Shown here piece after piece: positions 29,763 to 39,779 of a DNA stretch of 64,000 nucleotides. The stretch comes from Pseudonocardia halophobica. GTDB taxonomy: Bacteria; Actinomycetota; Actinomycetes; Mycobacteriales; Pseudonocardiaceae. The position numbers were made by a program, and so were the translations under genes. The first letter of the stretch is position 1; each line of letters opens with the position of its first letter. Location of the stretch: positions 154,303-218,302 of the forward strand of contig NZ_BSFQ01000008.1 of assembly GCF_027922425.1 (NCBI RefSeq), given 5' to 3'. A model generated the notes under the pieces. That model saw only the letters and a program-made list of their open reading frames with translations. It did no database searches and was not told the DNA's origin.

Positions 29763-30932
29763 GTGGACCTGTACGAGTACCAGGCGAAGGACCTCTTCGC
29801 CGCCCACGGAGTCCCGGTGCTTCCGGGCAAGACGGTGGACACGGCCGAGGCCGCCGAGGCCGCCGCCGCCGAGCTGGGCACCGCGGTCGTGGTGAAGGCC
29901 CAGGTCAAGACGGGTGGCCGTGGCAAGGCGGGCGGCGTCAAGCTCGCCGAGAGCCCGGCCGAGGCCAAGGAGAAGGCGAACGCCATCCTCGGCCTGGACA
30001 TCAAGGGCCACACCGTGCACCAGGTGCTGGTCACGACCGCGTCGGACATCAGCGAGGAGTACTACTTCTCCTTCCTGCTCGACCGGTCCAACCGCACCTT
30101 CCTGGCCATGTGCTCGGCCGAGGGCGGCATGGAGATCGAGCAGCTCGCCGTCGAGCGCCCGGAGGCGCTGGCGCGCATCCCGATCGACGCGATCCAGGGC
30201 GTGGACAAGGCCAAGGCGGACGAGATCGTCGCCGCCGGCAAGATCCCGGCCGAGGTCGCCGACCAGGCGTCCGACGTGATCGTGAAGCTCTGGGACACCT
30301 TCGTCGCCGAGGACGCGACCCTGGTCGAGGTCAACCCGCTGGTGCGCGACCCGGAGAACAAGGTCATCGCGCTCGACGGCAAGGTCACCCTGGACGGCAA
30401 CGCCGACTTCCGCCACCCGCAGCACGCGGAGCTGGTCGACGAGCGCACCGAGAACGCGCTCGAGGCGAAGGCCAAGGCCAAGAACCTGAACTACGTCAAG
30501 CTCGAGGGCGGCTCGGTCGGCATCATCGGCAACGGCGCGGGCCTCGTGATGAGCACCCTCGACGTCGTCGCCTACGCCGGCGAGAAGCACGGCGGCCAGA
30601 AGCCCGCCAACTTCCTCGACATCGGCGGCGGCGCGTCGGCGCAGGTCATGGCGAACGGCCTCGACGTCATCCTGCACGACCCGGACGTCAAGAGCGTCTT
30701 CGTCAACGTCTTCGGCGGCATCACCGCCTGCGACGCCGTGGCCAACGGCATCGTCGAGGCGCTGAAGATCCTCGGCGACGAGGCCTCCAAGCCGCTGGTC
30801 GTCCGCCTGGACGGCAACAACGTCGTCGAGGGTCGGAAGATCCTGGAGGACGCCAACCACCCCCTGGTCACGCAGGTGGCCACGATGGACGACGCGGCCG
30901 ACAAGGCCGCCGAGCTGGCCGCGGGAGCCTGA
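29763..30932 (+). CDS. sucC: Succinyl-CoA synthetase beta subunit
   Basis: ADP-forming subunit of the TCA-cycle enzyme that turns succinyl-CoA into succinate with ATP formation. The 389-residue protein begins [19 protein letters not shown], has the ATP-grasp domain with [16 protein letters not shown], and the C-terminal CoA-ligase domain with FLDIGGGAS and [11 protein letters not shown]. Length is normal. GTG at 29763 was chosen over an upstream frame extension since the family starts at (M/V)DLYEYQ; GGGAGA precedes it. sucD follows after 5 bp. Confidence 0.97.
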   Translation: MDLYEYQAKDLFAAHGVPVLPGKTVDTAEAAEAAAAELGTAVVVKAQVKTGGRGKAGGVKLAESPAEAKEKANAILGLDIKGHTVHQVLVTTASDISEEYYFSFLLDRSNRTFLAMCSAEGGMEIEQLAVERPEALARIPIDAIQGVDKAKADEIVAAGKIPAEVADQASDVIVKLWDTFVAEDATLVEVNPLVRDPENKVIALDGKVTLDGNADFRHPQHAELVDERTENALEAKAKAKNLNYVKLEGGSVGIIGNGAGLVMSTLDVVAYAGEKHGGQKPANFLDIGGGASAQVMANGLDVILHDPDVKSVFVNVFGGITACDAVANGIVEALKILGDEASKPLVVRLDGNNVVEGRKILEDANHPLVTQVATMDDAADKAAELAAGA

Positions 30933-30937
30933 GCACA

Positions 30938-31825
30938 ATGTCGATCTTCCTGAACGAGAACTCCAAGGTCATCGTCCAGGGCCTCACCGGCTCCGAGGGG
31001 ACCAAGCGCGCCACCAAGATGCTGGCGGCGGGCACGAACATCGTCGGCGGCGTGAACGCGCGCAAGGCCGGCACCACCGTCTCCATCGGCGGCAAGGAGC
31101 TGACGGTGTTCGGCACCGTCGAGGAGGCCATCAAGGAGACCGGGGCGGACGTCTCGGTCATCTTCGTGCCGCCGAAGTTCGCCAAGGACGCCGTGCTCGA
31201 GGCCATCGACGCCGCGATCCCGCTGGCCGTCGTCATCACCGAGGGCATCCCGGTGCACGACTCCGCCTACTTCTGGGCGCACGCCGTGGCCAAGGGCAAC
31301 AAGACGCGCATCATCGGCCCGAACTGCCCCGGCATCATCAGCCCCGGCAAGTCCAACGCCGGCATCATCCCGGCCGACATCGCCGGCCCGGGCAAGATCG
31401 GTCTCGTGTCGAAGTCCGGCACGCTGACCTACCAGATGATGTTCGAGCTCAAGGAGTTCGGCTTCTCGACCGCCATCGGCATCGGCGGCGACCCGGTCAT
31501 CGGGACCACGCACATCGACGCCCTCGAGGCGTTCGAGGCCGACCCCGACACCGCCGCGATCGTGATGATCGGCGAGATCGGCGGCGACGCCGAGGAGCGG
31601 GCCGCGGCCTACATCAAGGAGAACGTGACCAAGCCGGTCGTCGGCTACGTCGCGGGCTTCACCGCCCCCGAGGGCAAGACGATGGGCCACGCGGGCGCGA
31701 TCGTGTCCGGCTCCGCGGGCACCGCGGCCGCCAAGAAGGAGGCCCTCGAGGCCGCCGGCGTGAAGGTCGGCAAGACGCCGTCCGAGACCGCCTCCCTCAT
31801 GAAGGAGATCATGGCGTCCCTGTGA
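30938..31825 (+). CDS. sucD: Succinyl-CoA synthetase alpha subunit
   Basis: A 295-residue CoA-binding subunit that carries the phosphohistidine (His251 in [10 protein letters not shown]). The N-terminal Rossmann domain has [12 protein letters not shown], and [10 protein letters not shown] lies near the active site. It forms the heterotetramer with SucC. The ATG at 30938 is 5 bp after the sucC stop; sucC ends in a GGGAG stretch that can serve as ribosome site. Confidence 0.98.
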   Translation: MSIFLNENSKVIVQGLTGSEGTKRATKMLAAGTNIVGGVNARKAGTTVSIGGKELTVFGTVEEAIKETGADVSVIFVPPKFAKDAVLEAIDAAIPLAVVITEGIPVHDSAYFWAHAVAKGNKTRIIGPNCPGIISPGKSNAGIIPADIAGPGKIGLVSKSGTLTYQMMFELKEFGFSTAIGIGGDPVIGTTHIDALEAFEADPDTAAIVMIGEIGGDAEERAAAYIKENVTKPVVGYVAGFTAPEGKTMGHAGAIVSGSAGTAAAKKEALEAAGVKVGKTPSETASLMKEIMASL

Positions 31826-31847
31826 CCTCCTGACCTCGATCTTTCGA

Positions 31848-31883
31848 CGCGCGGGCCCCGGGAACCCTCCCGGGGCCCGCGCG
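31848..31883 (+). terminator. Terminator after sucCD
   Basis: Perfect 16-bp GC-rich arms around a 4-base loop, 22 bp after the sucD stop, followed by TTGT. A clear end of the sucCD operon. Confidence 0.88.
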
Positions 31884-31964
31884 TTGTCGTGACGGGGGCG
31901 TGGACCGGCGGGGGCCGTCGGCTAGCGTCGCCCCGGTTCCACGAGAACGGGCAAGGGAGTGGTC

Positions 31965-32912
31965 ATGAGCCAGACCGGAGCGAGTCCGGAGCCGGCGACC
32001 GGGGAGGCCCCGGCGCCGCTGCAGGGTCCCGCGCGCACCCTCGTCATGGCGGGGGCCGGGCTGGCACTCGTCGTCTACCTGCTCGGCTTCTTCTCCCCGC
32101 TGAGCAGCCTGCTGTACGGGCCGTCGCTGGTGCTGGCGGGCGGCCTGCTCGCTGCCGCGGCGCTGCTGCCGCGGGCGGCGGGGAAGGTGCTCGTGCCGGG
32201 GGCGGTGATCACCGTCGTCGGGTTCCTGTCGCTGGTGCAGGTCGCCGTGGCGGCGGCGCAGTTCGCCGTCGGCGGCATCGAGATCGTGGCGCTCGTGCTC
32301 GCGTTCCTCGCGGCCGCGGCGCTGTGCGGCGCGGTGCTGATGCAGGCCGGGCTGCTGAGCATGCCCGCGCGCAGGCCGCAGCAGGCGCCGCAGGGCTACG
32401 GCCAGCAGTACGGCCCCTACGGCCAGCAGTACGGCGGGTACCCGCCGCCCGGGCAGGGCGGGGGCTACGTCCAGCAGCCCGGGCCGGGTGGCCAGTACGG
32501 CTACGGCTGGTCGCCGCAGGGTCCGCCGCCGCAGCAGGCGCCGTACGGCCAGCCGCAGGGCTACGAGGGCGGGCCGTGGGGCCAGCCGCAGCCCGGGCCC
32601 GGTCAGCAGGGGCCGGCCGGTCAGCCCGGGTCGGTCGGTGCGCCGGTGCAGCCGGGCCAACAGGCCCCGCAGCCGGGCCAGGGACAACCGGGTCAGGGGC
32701 AGCCGCAGACCGGGTGGGCCGGCGCGACCGAGTCCGGTGCGCCGTCGTCGACGTCGTCCGCGTCGCCGGGTGGGCAGCCCGGCGAGCTGGAGCAGACGCG
32801 CATCGAGTCGTCCCGGGGTACCGACGAGCAGGGCAGCGGTCGGCACGGGCGGGCCGAGGCCGACCGCACCACGCGGATCCCGACCGAGGGCGAGCGCCGC
32901 AGCGAGGGCTGA
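31965..32912 (+). CDS. DUF5336 membrane protein, 34 kDa antigen homologue
   Basis: A 315-residue protein equivalent to Rv0954 (34 kDa antigenic protein) by order and layout. Four hydrophobic segments lie between residues 25 and 130. The C-terminal half is a long cytoplasmic or surface tail rich in Gln, Pro, Gly and Tyr (repeats such as GYGQQYGPYGQQYGGYPPPG), then a charged end. In mycobacteria the homologue associates with the divisome and cell envelope. ATG at 31965 has AAGGGAG 6 bp upstream; a TAGCGT box at 31923-31928 is a plausible -10. Confidence 0.85.
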   Translation: MSQTGASPEPATGEAPAPLQGPARTLVMAGAGLALVVYLLGFFSPLSSLLYGPSLVLAGGLLAAAALLPRAAGKVLVPGAVITVVGFLSLVQVAVAAAQFAVGGIEIVALVLAFLAAAALCGAVLMQAGLLSMPARRPQQAPQGYGQQYGPYGQQYGGYPPPGQGGGYVQQPGPGGQYGYGWSPQGPPPQQAPYGQPQGYEGGPWGQPQPGPGQQGPAGQPGSVGAPVQPGQQAPQPGQGQPGQGQPQTGWAGATESGAPSSTSSASPGGQPGELEQTRIESSRGTDEQGSGRHGRAEADRTTRIPTEGERRSEG

Positions 32913-32938
32913 TCTCCACCGGACAGGGGGTGCGGTCC

Positions 32939-33155
32939 CGCGAGTCGGGAGTTCCGGCACCGCGAGTCGGGACTTCCGGCACCGCGAGTCGGGAGTTCCG
33001 GCACCGCGAGTCGGGACTTCCGGCACCGCGAGTCGGGAGTTCCGGCACCGCGAGTCGGGAGTTCCGGCACCGCGAGTCGGGAGTTCCGGCACCGCGAGTC
33101 GGGAGTTCCGGCACCGCGAGTCGGCAGTTCTGGTAGCGCGGGTCGGGAGCTGACC
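32939..33155. repeat. 22-bp tandem repeat array 1
   Basis: Nine head-to-tail 22-bp units (32939-33136) plus a degenerate tenth. Each begins CGCGAGTCGGGA, continues GTTCC or CTTCC and ends GGCAC. The first units alternate between the G and C versions; the last is decayed. It fills most of the gap between the DUF5336 and DUF6350 genes. The 22-bp period is not a multiple of three and lies outside both genes, so it is not protein-driven. Confidence 0.95.
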
Positions 33156-33231
33156 CGGGTGGCGTTCGCCGGACCCGCGGGTCCCGGCGTGGCGGCCTGA
33201 CTCCCGGCGCCCGCGCTGCGACGCTGGCGGG

Positions 33232-35427
33232 GTGACCCGTTCGCTGCGTGCCCCGGACCGTGCGGAGGAGGAGCCGGACGTCGCGACCGACGCGGCCGAG
33301 TCGTCCGGACCGGAGGTCCCCGAGGGCCTCGACCGGCTCCGCGTCGTCCTCGCCGCGGCGATGGGCACCGTGCTGGTCAGCTACGCCATGCTCGTGCCCG
33401 CGGCCCTGCTCGTAGTACTCGCGGGCGGTGGCGCGGACAGCTCCGTCGACGGGGCCTTCGCCGCCGCCATCCCGCTCTGGCTGGCGGCCCACCTCATCCC
33501 GCTGGCGCTGGAGGGGCAGCCGCTGAGCGTGCTGCCGCTGCTCCCGACGGTGGCGGTGATCGTCGTCGTCGCGTGGGGTGCCCGATGGGCGGCTCGACGG
33601 CTGGGGTGCCGGATCCGGCAGGACGCCGGCGCGGTCGTCGCCGCCTCGGCCGGGGCGCACGCGGCCGTGGCGGTGCTCGGCAGCGCCCTGCTGCCCACGT
33701 CGGCCGCGGTCGGCGCCGCTCCCTGGGCCGCGATGCTCGGCGCGGGACTGATCGCCGCGGTCGGTGCCGGGATCGGTGTGCTGCGTGCCTGCGGCCTGCC
33801 GGCGGACTGGCGGGAGCGGCTGCAGGGGTGGCCGGCCGCCGGACTCGCGGCCGCGGCGGTCGGTGGTGCCGCACTCCTGCTCGCCGGGGCGCTCGTCGTG
33901 CTGGTGGGGCTCGTCGTCGGGGCCGGCCGGGTGCACGGTCTGTACGAGGCACTGGCGCCGACGGGCGGTGCGGCCCTGGGCATGACCCTGCTGGGCCTGG
34001 CCTACCTGCCGAACGCCGCGATCGCCGGCGCGTCCTGGCTCCTGGGCCCGGGCGTCGACGTCGGGCTCGGGGCGTGGACGCCGTTCGGCGGCGCTCCCGC
34101 CCCGCTACCCCCGTTCCCGCTGCTCGGGGCGCTGCCGACGGTGCCCTCGCCGGCCTGGGCCGTCGTCGTGGTGATCGTGCCGGTCGGGATCGGGCTGGTC
34201 GTCGGCGGGATCTGCCGGACGGTGCTGGGGCCGGAGTCCACGCTGCCGGAGCGCATGCGGGCGGTCGGTGTCGCGGCGATCACCCTCGCCCTGGTCGCGG
34301 CGCTCGTCGCCACGCTGGCCGGCGGGCGGTTGGCGGCGGGGCGGTACGACCCGGTCGCGATGCCCGCCTGGCTCGTCCTGCTCGCGGTCGTGGTGTGGAT
34401 CGGCGGGCCCGCGGCGGTCCTCGCGCTGGTGCAGCGGGGTGGCCCGGGGCCGGAGGAGGCGCGGGACGACGAGGAGCTCGGCTGGTACCGGGACGGGTAC
34501 GAGGCCGAGGAGGAGACCTCCGCGCGCGAGGACGACTCGGGCGAGGCGGATCTCGACGACGGTGCGCAGGTCGGGGACGGGGACGACCGGGACCTTGCCG
34601 ACGGTTCCGACGACCCGGAGGGCGGGGCGGACGGCTCCGAGCGCGCTGAGGGCTCCGACGACTCCGACGGCTCCGAGGACTCCGACCGGTTCGGCGACAC
34701 CGAGGACTCCGGCGACTCCGGGCGCGGCGAGGCTGCACAGGACGAGGCGGCCGATCGCGGCGACGGTGGCAACGACGCTGTCGGCGGTCCGGCCGCCCAC
34801 GATCCGAACGGCGCTGAGGAGATTGGTGGCGCTGCGGACGCTGAGAGGGCTGCAGACGCGAAGCAGCGCGCCGACGGTGTAGCGGGCGACGAGTCGTCCG
34901 AGGACGACCCCGCCGAGGTCGCGGCGACCGACCGGGAGGACGCGCCGCGCAGCCGGGCGTCCGGCAGCTCGCGCAGCCGCGAGGGTCGAGCTCGCGCGGG
35001 CCGGGGGCGGGCGGTGGAGCGCGCTCGCGCCCGCCGGCAGGAGCGCAGCAACGGCGCCCACAGCCGCCCGATCCGCTTCCGCCCGGGCGCTGCCCAACTC
35101 CCGGCCCTCCGCGCGGTCGAGGATCTCCCGCACGACGCGGACGGTGGGGCCGTCGAGAACCCGGCCGAGCTCGTCGAGGAGCGCCTTGCCTCGTCCGATC
35201 CGGCCGAGCGCACCGAGGCCGAGGAGCGATCCGAGCGAGTGACGCGTGAAGACCGCGCGGACCGGCTCGAGCCGACCGGGGCTTCTGGGGGTCGGGCCGC
35301 CGCCACGCAGCCCACCGAGCCCGAGCCACGCCCCCGCACGGTGGGCGAGCTCGTCGCCCTCCGGGCGAGGCAGGCGGAAGAACGCGCCGCCCGCGAGGCC
35401 GCAGAACGTGACAGCGGCGCTCCATGA
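33232..35427 (+). CDS. DUF6350 family membrane protein with long acidic/basic tail
   Basis: A 731-residue protein equivalent to Rv0955 by position. Residues 35-410 form a membrane domain with about nine to ten hydrophobic segments and a PFPLLGALPTVPSPAW loop typical of the family. Residues 420-731 are a cytoplasmic, disordered tail: first very acidic with Asp-Ser and Glu-Asp runs (GSDDSDGSEDSDRFGD), then Arg-rich, then Glu/Arg-rich helix. Function unknown. GTG at 33232 follows a GACGCT hexamer by 6 bp, so it may be leaderless. The tail's codon use is less biased than the membrane part near 34800. Confidence 0.85.
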   Translation: MTRSLRAPDRAEEEPDVATDAAESSGPEVPEGLDRLRVVLAAAMGTVLVSYAMLVPAALLVVLAGGGADSSVDGAFAAAIPLWLAAHLIPLALEGQPLSVLPLLPTVAVIVVVAWGARWAARRLGCRIRQDAGAVVAASAGAHAAVAVLGSALLPTSAAVGAAPWAAMLGAGLIAAVGAGIGVLRACGLPADWRERLQGWPAAGLAAAAVGGAALLLAGALVVLVGLVVGAGRVHGLYEALAPTGGAALGMTLLGLAYLPNAAIAGASWLLGPGVDVGLGAWTPFGGAPAPLPPFPLLGALPTVPSPAWAVVVVIVPVGIGLVVGGICRTVLGPESTLPERMRAVGVAAITLALVAALVATLAGGRLAAGRYDPVAMPAWLVLLAVVVWIGGPAAVLALVQRGGPGPEEARDDEELGWYRDGYEAEEETSAREDDSGEADLDDGAQVGDGDDRDLADGSDDPEGGADGSERAEGSDDSDGSEDSDRFGDTEDSGDSGRGEAAQDEAADRGDGGNDAVGGPAAHDPNGAEEIGGAADAERAADAKQRADGVAGDESSEDDPAEVAATDREDAPRSRASGSSRSREGRARAGRGRAVERARARRQERSNGAHSRPIRFRPGAAQLPALRAVEDLPHDADGGAVENPAELVEERLASSDPAERTEAEERSERVTREDRADRLEPTGASGGRAAATQPTEPEPRPRTVGELVALRARQAEERAAREAAERDSGAP

Positions 35428-35474
35428 TCCCATCCGGGCAGCCCGAGCCTGTGTTCTGCCTGCAGGGATCATGG
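35422..35474. repeat. Inverted repeat at the end of the DUF6350 gene
   Basis: CCATGATCCC (35422-35431, overlapping the stop codon) and GGGATCATGG (35465-35474) are perfect complements separated by 33 bp. It could act as a terminator or processing hairpin. The remaining part of the 35428-35752 gap carries a TAGGCT -10-like box at 35710-35715 for purN and nothing else I can name. Confidence 0.5.
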
Positions 35475-35752
35475 TCGGCGATGACCGGAGGCCCGGCCCG
35501 GCCCGGCAGGACCCGGCCCCGGGGGCCGGCCGTCCTCGCCCAGGCTCCGTGCCGCTCCGCCCGGACGCTGCACCGCTCGACGTCCATGACGCCGATCCAC
35601 GTCCGGGCAGCGGGACGTTCGATTCCCGAACGGTCTCCTTCCCGAACGCGGATCAGCGGCTCCTGACCGGATCGGGGCAGGTCCTCGCGCTGTGACCGCC
35701 GTCGCGGCCTAGGCTGGAGGGGTCCGTCAGAGCCGCCCGCCCGAGGAGATCC

Positions 35753-36399
35753 GTGCCCGCCCCGACGAGCGCACAGCCCACGTCGCGGGACGGCCTACCC
35801 GGGCGCGCCCGCCTGGTGGTGCTCGCCTCGGGCTCCGGCACCCTGCTGCAGGCGCTGCTCGACGCCGCGCGCGACCCGGCCTACCCGGCGGAGGTCGTCG
35901 CCGTCGGGACCGACCGTCCGGGCGTCGAGGCGCTGAACCGGGCCACCCGCTCCGGCGTCCCCGCCTTCACCGTGCGGCCCGCCGAGCACCCGGACCGCCC
36001 GGCGTGGGACCGCGCGCTGCTGGCCGCCGTCCTGGAGCATCGGCCGGACCTCGTCGTCAGCGCGGGGTTCATGCGGATCCTCGGCGCGCCGTTCCTCGAC
36101 GGCATCGGCCGCCCCGTCGTCAACACCCACCCGGCGCTGCTGCCCGCGTTCCCCGGCGCGCACGCCGTCCGCGACGCCCTCGCCCACGGCGTCACGGTCA
36201 CCGGGACCACCGTCCACCTGGTCGACGCCGGCGTGGACACCGGGCCGATCCTGGCCCAGGAGGCCGTCCCCGTGCTGCCCGGCGACACCGAGGCCGAGCT
36301 GCACGAACGCATCAAGATCGCGGAGCGGCGGTTGCTCGTGGCCACCGTCGCGACGCTGAGTACCGGAAAGACGCTGTGCAACCGAGAGGCGAGAGTCCA

Positions 36400-36403
<4 letters not shown>
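35753..36403 (+). CDS. purN: Phosphoribosylglycinamide formyltransferase
   Basis: Transfers a formyl group from 10-formyl-THF to GAR, the third step of purine synthesis. The 216-residue enzyme has the substrate loop [15 protein letters not shown], the catalytic [16 protein letters not shown] (Asn and His) and [11 protein letters not shown] with the catalytic Asp. A 17-residue N-terminal extension precedes the core. GTG at 35753 has GAGGAG 4 bp upstream. Its stop overlaps purH (GTGA), and the pair matches Rv0956-Rv0957. Confidence 0.96.
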
Positions 36404-37959
<1,556 letters not shown>

Positions 37960-38172
37960 TCCCGCCGGCGGGCGGCGACATGCCGTCCGCCGCGTGATGG
38001 CGATGTCGCGGCTCGGACTGTCCGGTTGCGCTCGAAATGATCATGTGGTGCCGCCAGCCCGAGTGTCGCCCCGTCGGCCAGAGCGTCACCGTGCTGCTGT
38101 CGGGCCTCGCAGTGAGGTGGCGCTCGGAACGATCTTGTGCTCGGGCGCCCTACCGGTCCACCCGATCGCGGG
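37960..38172. other. Intergenic region after purH with a short direct repeat
   Basis: No gene seen. A 20-bp word occurs twice with three mismatches (38028-38047 and 38120-38139; both start GCGCTCG and contain GATC and TTGTG/ATGTG). Related GATC-containing words are found near 39600-39730. Confidence 0.4.
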
Positions 38173-38219
38173 TTGAGGGCGTCGGTGGGCTGGGTTAGAG
38201 TTCGAACAAAGGTTCGAAC
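38173..38219 (+). promoter_or_regulatory. SOS promoter with LexA box upstream of imuA'
   Basis: TTGAGG (38173-38178), a 17-bp spacer and TAGAGT (38196-38201) make a good vegetative promoter. A perfect actinobacterial LexA site TCGAAC-AAAG-GTTCGA (38202-38217), extended to a 20-bp inverted repeat at 38200-38219, covers the start site. LexA bound here would block transcription until DNA damage. Confidence 0.9.
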
Positions 38220-38263
38220 GCCGTCTTCCCCGCGGCGTGCCCGTCGTGCGGGGGAGGTGTGTC

Positions 38264-38584
38264 GTGAGCTGCCGTCAGGCTGCCCGCGCCGTCCGTGTCC
38301 CATCACATCGTGAGCCGGTGTCGCGCGCGGCACCGGTGCCGCTGCGGTGGCCACGGCGGCCCTGTCGGCGACCGATCCGCCCCGCACACCGGCCGGCCAG
38401 GCCAGGTCGGCAGGCTGTACACCCCTTTCGCCCCGGCGCACCCGCTCCGGCCGGCCTGCACACCCGAAGCGACGCCGCACGGGCTGTCGATGAGGTGTGC
38501 GGCTGCGACAGAGGGTGTGCGAAGTTCGTGCCTTCGCCCTCTCGAGGTGTCTTCCGAGTCGGGGCGACGGTGCGGCGTGGGTGA
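38264..38584 (+). CDS. Possible SOS leader ORF before imuA'
   Basis: A 106-codon frame starts at GTG 38264, about 55 bases after the predicted SOS transcription start and 5 bp after a strong ribosome site (GGGGAGGT). It ends at a TGA that overlaps the imuA' start by 8 bp. The product would be Arg/Pro-rich with several Cys and matches no family I know. Only about 71 percent of third positions are G or C, like non-coding DNA here, whereas real genes exceed 90 percent. It may be translated only to couple imuA' expression, or be fortuitous. Confidence 0.3.
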   Translation: MSCRQAARAVRVPSHREPVSRAAPVPLRWPRRPCRRPIRPAHRPARPGRQAVHPFRPGAPAPAGLHTRSDAARAVDEVCGCDRGCAKFVPSPSRGVFRVGATVRRG

Positions 38585-39527
38585 GCCCTGGGCGCTCGAC
38601 CCGGATCCCTGGCCGGTCGACGGGCCGGGGTACGGGGAGGGCGAGGACCCGGAGGGCGGCGTGATCGTGGGGAGCGGGCGCCCGCCCGCCGACCCGCGCA
38701 CCCGGAACCTGCGGGTCCACGGAGCGGGGCGTCCGGTCCGGTCCGGCCGGCCGGTGGGGCCGGGTGGATCGGGCGGGGAGAGTGCCGCCGAGCGGCTCGC
38801 GACGGCTCGCGGGCTGCTGCGTCGGATGGAGAACCGCTCGTCCGCGGCGGCCCGACCCGCGCCGGCACCGGGCGACGACGGTCGGGTCCTCCCGGTCGTC
38901 GCCCCGCTGGCCCCGCTGCTGCCCGGGGGCGGGCTGCGGCGCGGCTCCACCGTGTCGGTCTCGACCGGCCCGGGATCGACGTCCCTGCTGTTCGGGCTGC
39001 TCGCCGAGGCCTCGGCCGAGGGCGCGTGGGCGGGCGTGGTCGGCGCGCCGGGGCTCGGCGCGGTCGCCGCCGCGGAGGCCGGGATCCGGCTCGAGCGGCT
39101 CGCGCTGGTGCCCCGGCCCGGCGCGGACCTCGTCGCGATCACCGCCGCGCTGCTCGACGGGTTGGACCTCGTCGTGGTCGCGGGCGCCGAGCGGGCGGGG
39201 GTGCGCGCGGCCGACCGGGAGCGGCTGGAGGCGCGGGCCCGGCAGCGCGGTGCGGTGCTGCTCGCGCTGGGTGCCTGGCCGGGCGCCGATCTGGTCCTCG
39301 GGTGCTCGCAGGTGGAGTGGCGGGGCGTCGCGCGGGGCGCGGGCCGGTTGCGCTCGCGGTGCGCGGTGGTGCGGTCGACCGGCCGCGGCACGGGTGCGTC
39401 CGGGCGTGAGACGGAGCTGCTGCTCCCGGGGCCCGGCGGTGCGGTCGCGGAGCGCGAGGAGATCCGCCGCTCCCCGATGGTCGACGAGCCGGCGGAGATC
39501 CCGGTGGTCCGGGCGGCGGTCTCGTGA
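38577..39527 (+). CDS. imuA': ImuA' (RecA-like SOS mutagenesis factor)
   Basis: A 316-residue protein of the SulA/RecA-like ImuA' family, an accessory of the ImuB-DnaE2 translesion machinery. Recognisable parts: SAAERLATARGLLRRME, VLPVVAPLAPLLPGGGLRRG, a degenerate P-loop STGPGSTSLLFGL, and LDLVVVAGAERAGVRA. Family members are nearer 200-260 residues; the first 60-80 residues here are a Pro/Gly-rich extension, but its third-position GC is as high as in the core, so I took GTG 38577; GTG 38754 or ATG 38826 are shorter options. No Shine-Dalgarno precedes 38577. It sits downstream of a LexA-controlled promoter. Confidence 0.8.
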   Translation: MGEPWALDPDPWPVDGPGYGEGEDPEGGVIVGSGRPPADPRTRNLRVHGAGRPVRSGRPVGPGGSGGESAAERLATARGLLRRMENRSSAAARPAPAPGDDGRVLPVVAPLAPLLPGGGLRRGSTVSVSTGPGSTSLLFGLLAEASAEGAWAGVVGAPGLGAVAAAEAGIRLERLALVPRPGADLVAITAALLDGLDLVVVAGAERAGVRAADRERLEARARQRGAVLLALGAWPGADLVLGCSQVEWRGVARGAGRLRSRCAVVRSTGRGTGASGRETELLLPGPGGAVAEREEIRRSPMVDEPAEIPVVRAAVS

Positions 39528-39575
39528 GCACCCCCCACGATCGACGGCGGCCTCGCCCGGCGGCCGGCCGCCTCG

Positions 39576-39737
39576 AAGATCACTGTCTCGGACCGATGCG
39601 CGCCGCTCATGGCCGTGAACGGTCCCGATCGGTGATCACGACGCTGCAGGTGTCGCAAGATCGCCGCCCCGGACCGACACGCGCCACCGACAGCCGTGGA
39701 CGGTCCCGGCCGGTGATCATGTGCCCCACCACCACGA
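39576..39737 (+). repeat. 81-bp tandem duplication between imuA' and imuB
   Basis: Two 81-bp units (39576-39656 and 39657-39737), diverged but sharing AAGATC, CGGACCGA, GCGCGCC, GACGGTCCC/AACGGTCCC and CGGTGATCA. Each is bounded by GATC-type half-sites. A frame of 87 codons from GTG 39524 (GTGA overlap with the imuA' stop) to TGA 39787 (overlapping imuB by 8 bp) runs through it, and 81 bp is 27 codons, but third-position GC is low, so coding is doubtful. Confidence 0.6.
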
Positions 39738-39779
39738 CTCCGCAGATTCCGGGCCGTCACCCACGTCGGGAGGACCCCC

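Noticed and set aside
32939..33155. CRISPR or protein-coding repeat in the 22-bp array
   Set aside because: There are no spacers, and the 22-bp period shifts frame each unit. The open frames through it on both strands result from the absence of stop codons in the unit.
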